Source: Methylobacterium sp. NMS14P | GTDB lineage: Bacteria > Pseudomonadota > Alphaproteobacteria > Rhizobiales > Beijerinckiaceae | Assembly: GCF_028583545.1 (NCBI RefSeq) | Contig: NZ_CP087106.1 | Span: forward strand, 1,178,001 to 1,242,000 | DNA: 64,000 nucleotides | Direction: 5' to 3' | Part shown: in pieces, positions 61,301 to 64,000 of the stretch | How positions within the stretch are numbered: position 1 is the stretch's first letter | Layout: the number at the start of each line of letters is the position of its first letter | Program-made: the position numbers and the translations under genes | Notes under the pieces: model-generated | What the model was told of the DNA's origin: nothing | The model's input: only the letters and a program-made list of their open reading frames with translations | Databases searched by the model: none

Positions 61301-63685
61301 AAGCGCCTGCCCGGCCGGGCGCTGGGTCTGGCGTGGTTCTCGGTGGACCGGGAGCGGCGCAGCCTCGGGGTCGCCCTGAAGGCGCCGGAGCGGGCGCGCC
61401 CGCGCCAGGACCTGACCCTGCCGGTCCAGCTCACCGGGCTGAAGGCCGGCGAGCCGGCGCGGATCACCGTGGCCCTCGTCGATGTCGGCATCCTCAACCT
61501 GACCCGCTACGCGGCGCCGGATCCGACCCAGTACTTCCTCGGCCAGCGGGCGCTCGGGCCGGAGGTCCGCGACCTCTACGGCTACCTGATCGACGGCATG
61601 CAGGGCTCGGCCGGGGCGATCCGCTCCGGCGGCGACGCGGGCGGCGGCGAGCTCGCCGATTCCCCGCCGACCCAGGCGCCGCTGGCGCTCTACTCAGGCG
61701 TCGTCACCGTGGGACCGGGCGGCGCGGCCAGCGTCACCTTCCCGATCCCGGCCTTCAACGGCACCGGCCGCGTCATGGTCACCGCCTGGAGCGGCGACCG
61801 GGTCGGGCAGGCGCAGGCCGACGTGATCATCCGCGACCCGGTCGTGCTCAGCGCCACGCTGCCGCGCTTCCTCGACACCGGCGACCGCTCGCGCCTGTTC
61901 GTGGCTCTCGACAACGTCGAGGGGCCGGCGGGCGAGTACACGGTCGACCTGAGCCCGACCGGCCCGGTCGTGGTCGGCGCCAGCGCGCTGCGCCAGACGC
62001 TGCGGCTGGAGGCCGGCGCCAAGGGCCAGTTCGCGATCCCGCTCACCGCCGCCGGACCCGGCACGGCCCGGCTCGACCTCGCCCTGTCGGGGCCCGGCCT
62101 CCCGGCCGCCCTCAACCAGAGCTTCGCCCTGGGGATCGCGCCGGGAACCGGCGCCCTGCTGCGCCGATCGGTGCGCAGCCTCGCCCCCGGCGCGAACCTG
62201 ACGCTGACCTCGGACCTCCTCGCCGACCTGCAGCCCGGCACCGGCAGCGTCTCGCTCTCGGCCACGGCCCTGCCGGGGGTCGACGTGGCGGCCCTGCTCC
62301 GCGCGCTCGACCGCTACCCCTACGGCTGCTCCGAGCAGGTGGTGAGCCGGGCGATGCCGCTGCTCTACGTCAACAAGCTCGCGGCCCTGGAGAAGCTCGC
62401 CCTCGACGCGGGCGCCGACGACCGGGTGCGCGAATCGATCGAGCGCCTGCTCGCCCGCCAGGATTCGAGCGGCGATTTCGGCCTGTGGTCGGCGCAGGGG
62501 TCGAGCGACCTCTGGCTCGACGCCTACGTGACCGACTTCCTGACCCGGGCCCGCGAGCGCAACTTCGCGGTGCCGCAGAAGGCCTTCGCCCAGGCCCTCG
62601 ACTACCTGCGCAACGCGGTGGCCAATGCCACCGAGGTGCGCAACGGCGGCGCCGACCTCGCCTACGCGGCCTACGTGCTCGCCCGGAACGGCCGGCCGGT
62701 GATGGGCGACCTGCGCTACCTCGCCGACACCAAGATCGGCGACTTCTCTTCCGCCCTCGGGCGGGCGCAGCTCGCCGCCGCCCTGGCGCTGCTCGGCGAC
62801 CGCGGCCGGGCCGCCAAGACGATGGAGTCGGCGCTCACCGTGCTGCGCGCCGAGCGCGACAAGGGCCTGTACCGCGCCGATTACGGCTCGCGCCTGCGCG
62901 ACGGGGCCGGGCTGATCACCCTGGCCGCCGAGAGCGGGCTGGCGCAGGGGGCGCTGGGCCCCGCGGCGGCCGCGCTCGGCGAGGAGCAGCAGACCGAGCG
63001 TCCGACGAGCACGCAGGAGAATGCCTGGATGGTGCTCGCCGCCGAGAGCCTGTCGAACGAGGCGGGCGCCCTGTCGTTCACCCTGGACGGCGCGCCACAG
63101 ACCGGCCTCCTGGCGCGGGTCTACCGGGAGGCGGCCCTGGCCGACCGGGGCGTTCAGCTCACCAATACCGGCCGCGCGCCTGTGCAGGTGGCCGTGACCG
63201 TCAACGGCAGCCCCCTGGTGCCGGAACCGGCGGCGCAGCAGGGCTACACGATCGAGCGCAGCTTCCGCCGCCTCGACGGCAGCACCGTCGACCCGGCGAG
63301 CGGCCTGCGCCAGAACGACCGGCTGGTGGTGGTGCTCAAGGTCACCGAGGCCAAGGCGGAGGCCGCGCGGCTCCTGCTGGTCGATCCGCTGCCGGCGGGG
63401 CTGGAGATCGACAACCCGAAGCTCCTCGACGCCGACGCGCTCCAGGGGCTCGCCTTCGCCAAGTCCGACGTCCAGCCGGTCCACACCGAGTTCCGCGACG
63501 ACCGCTTCGTGGCGGCCTACGACCGCGACCCGAGCCAGTCGGCCTTCTTCACCGTGGCCTACACGGTGCGGGCGGTCTCGCCCGGGACCTACGTCCACCC
63601 GGGCGCCACCGTGGAGGACATGTACCGGCCGGCGCGGTTCGGCCGGACCGCCTCGGGCAGCGTGACGGTCGGGGCGGCGAAGTAG
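58379..63685 (+). CDS. bacterial alpha-2-macroglobulin with thioester motif
   Basis: A 1768-residue secreted protein (signal peptide to about residue 25, GPALAQ; no lipobox). MG domains start near 305 (APQVRFTGRNYVLPRTGQ); the main MG region carries AYLFPERGVYRTGETVQLTA near 540; the bait/linker region around 1060-1095 (YGYLIDGMQGSAG, SGGDAGGGELADSP) precedes APLALYSGVVTVGPGG. The thioester loop is intact: RYPYGCSEQVVSRAMPLLY, with Cys1317 and Gln1320. It would trap attacking proteases in the periplasm. Start ATG 58379 has GGGGA; TTG 58358 or GTG 58364 would lengthen it. A pbpC gene, the usual partner, may begin past the right edge. Confidence 0.93.
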   Translation: MARLGRLAGALALLGGIASGPALAQTPLAQTSPAARTAPRPVAAVAAPFARTFVRADLASAAVRLETALKAEAGGPLRPAGQSRAAGLALLAADKPDEALAPLTAAVAADPADGRNWQAYARGAAAALGALEDNDYQGRSRLRGRVTAAAYRAYERAGTAADAAASLAALGAAEAEQESWRPALDAYAASLALAETGSVRETYETLRAEHGFRILDYKVDSDAAAPRACFTFSEAIRPKTDYAPFFAVSGSSAAAVTGEGSQACVDGLKHGGRYAIVVRQGLPSAVGESLLKAADYEIYVRDRAPQVRFTGRNYVLPRTGQAGVPLVSVNAPKLDVEVLRIGDRGLLPTLRSEDFLGQLSGSTARTIASEKGQRVWKGTLDTAKAEINQEAVTAFPVLQAVGKLEPGLYVMLARPSGVAASDEEYDTQATQWFVVSDLGLTATKGRDGVTVVLRSLASAQVMPGAEIRLVARNNEVLGTRTTDAQGHVAFDPGLARGEGGLAPSLVVAQTGGDYGFLDLNLGAFDLTDRGVKGRPETGGLDAYLFPERGVYRTGETVQLTALLRDPRGAAVPDLPLTLVVKRPDGVEYRRVSVPDQGLGGRALPLPLLSGAMHGTWRVSAYTDPKAPAIGETSFLVEDYVPERLEVTLKARQAALNRGEAAQVDVAARYLYGAPGADLDVSGSVTVQAAGTSGIKGLENYAIGLDDEAVEPATQELQDHATTNAQGAATVMVPVPQVAAPRALEAKITLAVGEPGGRALSRSLTLPILPANPVLALRKGFTDLKEGGIAGFDAVFASPDGALLARPGVSWTLSRIDSSYQWYRADGRWSFEAVKSARRIASGTVDLTAAGPSRIEAPVGLGRYRLEVSTAGAPEATASLGFEVGWGGSETAEAPDLLDLTLDKAAYAAGDTLRAKLSPKFRGQASLMVVSDRVHQTLEVSVPEGGTTVSIPVKAEWGAGAYLVATAYRPLDQAAKRLPGRALGLAWFSVDRERRSLGVALKAPERARPRQDLTLPVQLTGLKAGEPARITVALVDVGILNLTRYAAPDPTQYFLGQRALGPEVRDLYGYLIDGMQGSAGAIRSGGDAGGGELADSPPTQAPLALYSGVVTVGPGGAASVTFPIPAFNGTGRVMVTAWSGDRVGQAQADVIIRDPVVLSATLPRFLDTGDRSRLFVALDNVEGPAGEYTVDLSPTGPVVVGASALRQTLRLEAGAKGQFAIPLTAAGPGTARLDLALSGPGLPAALNQSFALGIAPGTGALLRRSVRSLAPGANLTLTSDLLADLQPGTGSVSLSATALPGVDVAALLRALDRYPYGCSEQVVSRAMPLLYVNKLAALEKLALDAGADDRVRESIERLLARQDSSGDFGLWSAQGSSDLWLDAYVTDFLTRARERNFAVPQKAFAQALDYLRNAVANATEVRNGGADLAYAAYVLARNGRPVMGDLRYLADTKIGDFSSALGRAQLAAALALLGDRGRAAKTMESALTVLRAERDKGLYRADYGSRLRDGAGLITLAAESGLAQGALGPAAAALGEEQQTERPTSTQENAWMVLAAESLSNEAGALSFTLDGAPQTGLLARVYREAALADRGVQLTNTGRAPVQVAVTVNGSPLVPEPAAQQGYTIERSFRRLDGSTVDPASGLRQNDRLVVVLKVTEAKAEAARLLLVDPLPAGLEIDNPKLLDADALQGLAFAKSDVQPVHTEFRDDRFVAAYDRDPSQSAFFTVAYTVRAVSPGTYVHPGATVEDMYRPARFGRTASGSVTVGAAK

Positions 63686-63725
63686 GACGGATTCCGTTCG
63701 AGCGCTGCGCCCGACGGGGCTTTCC

Positions 63726-63818
63726 CGTCATCGCGAGCGCAGCGAAGCGACCCAGGACAGCGCGTCATCGGTGAGCGCGGCGCTTCCCTGGATTGCTTCG
63801 CTGCGCTCGCAAGGACGG
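63726..63818. repeat. 91-bp extragenic palindromic repeat, copy E
   Basis: CGTCATCGCGAGCGCAGCGA and TTCGCTGCGCTCGCAAGGACGG form the outer arms, with ACCCAGGACAGC and TTCCCTGGATT inside. It lies 41 bases after the alpha-2-macroglobulin stop. Confidence 0.88.
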
Positions 63819-63969
63819 TGGTGCTGAAGCGATCGTCCGGACCCGCCTCGAACGCGACGGTGCAACCCGCCGGGCCGGGTCGCTGCGTTGCGGCGGGCAC
63901 ATGGTGCATTGCGGAACCCCCGCGAGCGCCCACCCATTCCCACAGGTCCCGTTCGGAACCCGTGGAGCG

Positions 63970-64000
63970 ATGCCCGATGCCGGACCTCGACGCGCTCGCC
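63970..64000 (+). CDS. possible start of a further gene, cut by the window edge
   Basis: ATG 63970 has GTGGAG nearby and stays open to the edge (MPDAGPRRAR); ATG 63977 in another frame (MPDLDALA) is equally possible. Only about ten residues are visible, so the product cannot be told. The position after an alpha-2-macroglobulin gene would suit penicillin-binding protein 1C. Confidence 0.25.
   Translation, partial: MPDAGPRRAR

Noticed and set aside
59671..63774. Open frame of about 1367 codons overlapping the alpha-2-macroglobulin in another frame
   Set aside because: Arg/Pro/Gly/Ala-rich shadow of the real frame, which has a signal peptide, MG domains and the thioester motif.
1..64000. tRNA, rRNA, insertion sequences, prophage or integrase genes
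   Set aside because: Intergenic regions were read for cloverleaf-like or rRNA sequence and for transposase or integrase motifs among the proteins; none was found, though small RNAs cannot be excluded.

Overview
This is a high-GC window (about 70% by eye) from an alphaproteobacterium, most likely Methylobacterium or a close relative. The strongest pointers are crotonyl-CoA carboxylase/reductase (ccr) divergent from ethylmalonyl-CoA mutase (ecm/meaA), which are signature enzymes of the ethylmalonyl-CoA pathway, together with a membrane-bound formate dehydrogenase, many DUF465, DUF3309 and Gly-rich small proteins, and rhizobial-type extragenic palindromes. No rRNA, tRNA, CRISPR array, prophage or complete insertion sequence was seen; the window reads as ordinary chromosome.

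Layout. 1-4.6 kb: end of a pimF-like gene, then thiolase and two acyl-CoA dehydrogenases in the order of a pimeloyl-CoA/dicarboxylate beta-oxidation operon. 4.7-8.3 kb: TPR lipoprotein, purE-purK, and a divergent pair of DUF465 genes. 8.4-13.2 kb: propionyl-CoA synthetase, a secreted phospholipase A2-like protein, an old yellow enzyme and a DUF2233 protein. 13.4-18 kb: Gly/Tyr-rich secreted protein, an MFS transporter coupled to a lactonase-like amidohydrolase, a YjfB-like protein and an MHS-family transporter. 18-25 kb: XRE-cupin regulator divergent from an omega-aminotransferase, a PRISE-type reductase, an M20 deacylase, and a LysR regulator divergent from nitronate monooxygenase. 25-29 kb: L,D-transpeptidase, a decayed GST fragment, small secreted proteins, and a LysR/quinone-reductase pair. 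28.9-35 kb: a selenocysteine-containing formate dehydrogenase operon fdnG-fdxH-fdnI-fdhE. 35-41.2 kb: small proteins, then the sulfate ABC operon sbp-cysT-cysW-cysA and cysteine synthase. 41.3-43.8 kb: small proteins and a protease-fold protein that has lost catalytic residues. 43.9-47.9 kb: ccr and ecm. 48-53.4 kb: chemoreceptor, undecaprenyl-phosphate sugar transferase plus epimerase, class I aldolase, SixA-like phosphatase. 53.4-58.3 kb: lipase-like hydrolase, heat-inducible Hsp20 with a candidate ROSE thermometer, GNAT acyltransferase, HTH protein, Kdo hydroxylase-like dioxygenase, ABM protein. 58.4-63.7 kb: a large alpha-2-macroglobulin with an intact thioester motif.

How the genes fit together. 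ccr, ecm and prpE belong to C2/C3 assimilation through ethylmalonyl-CoA and propionyl-CoA. The formate dehydrogenase feeds electrons from formate to the quinone pool. The sulfate transporter and cysteine synthase form a sulfur-assimilation unit. Several genes concern the cell envelope (KdoO-like, OlsB-like, WbpL-like, alpha-2-macroglobulin, L,D-transpeptidase).

Non-coding structure: five copies of a roughly 91-bp palindromic repeat, all at gene 3' ends; several perfect inverted repeats in promoter regions; a bacterial SECIS hairpin; and an RpoH-like promoter followed by a ROSE-like leader.
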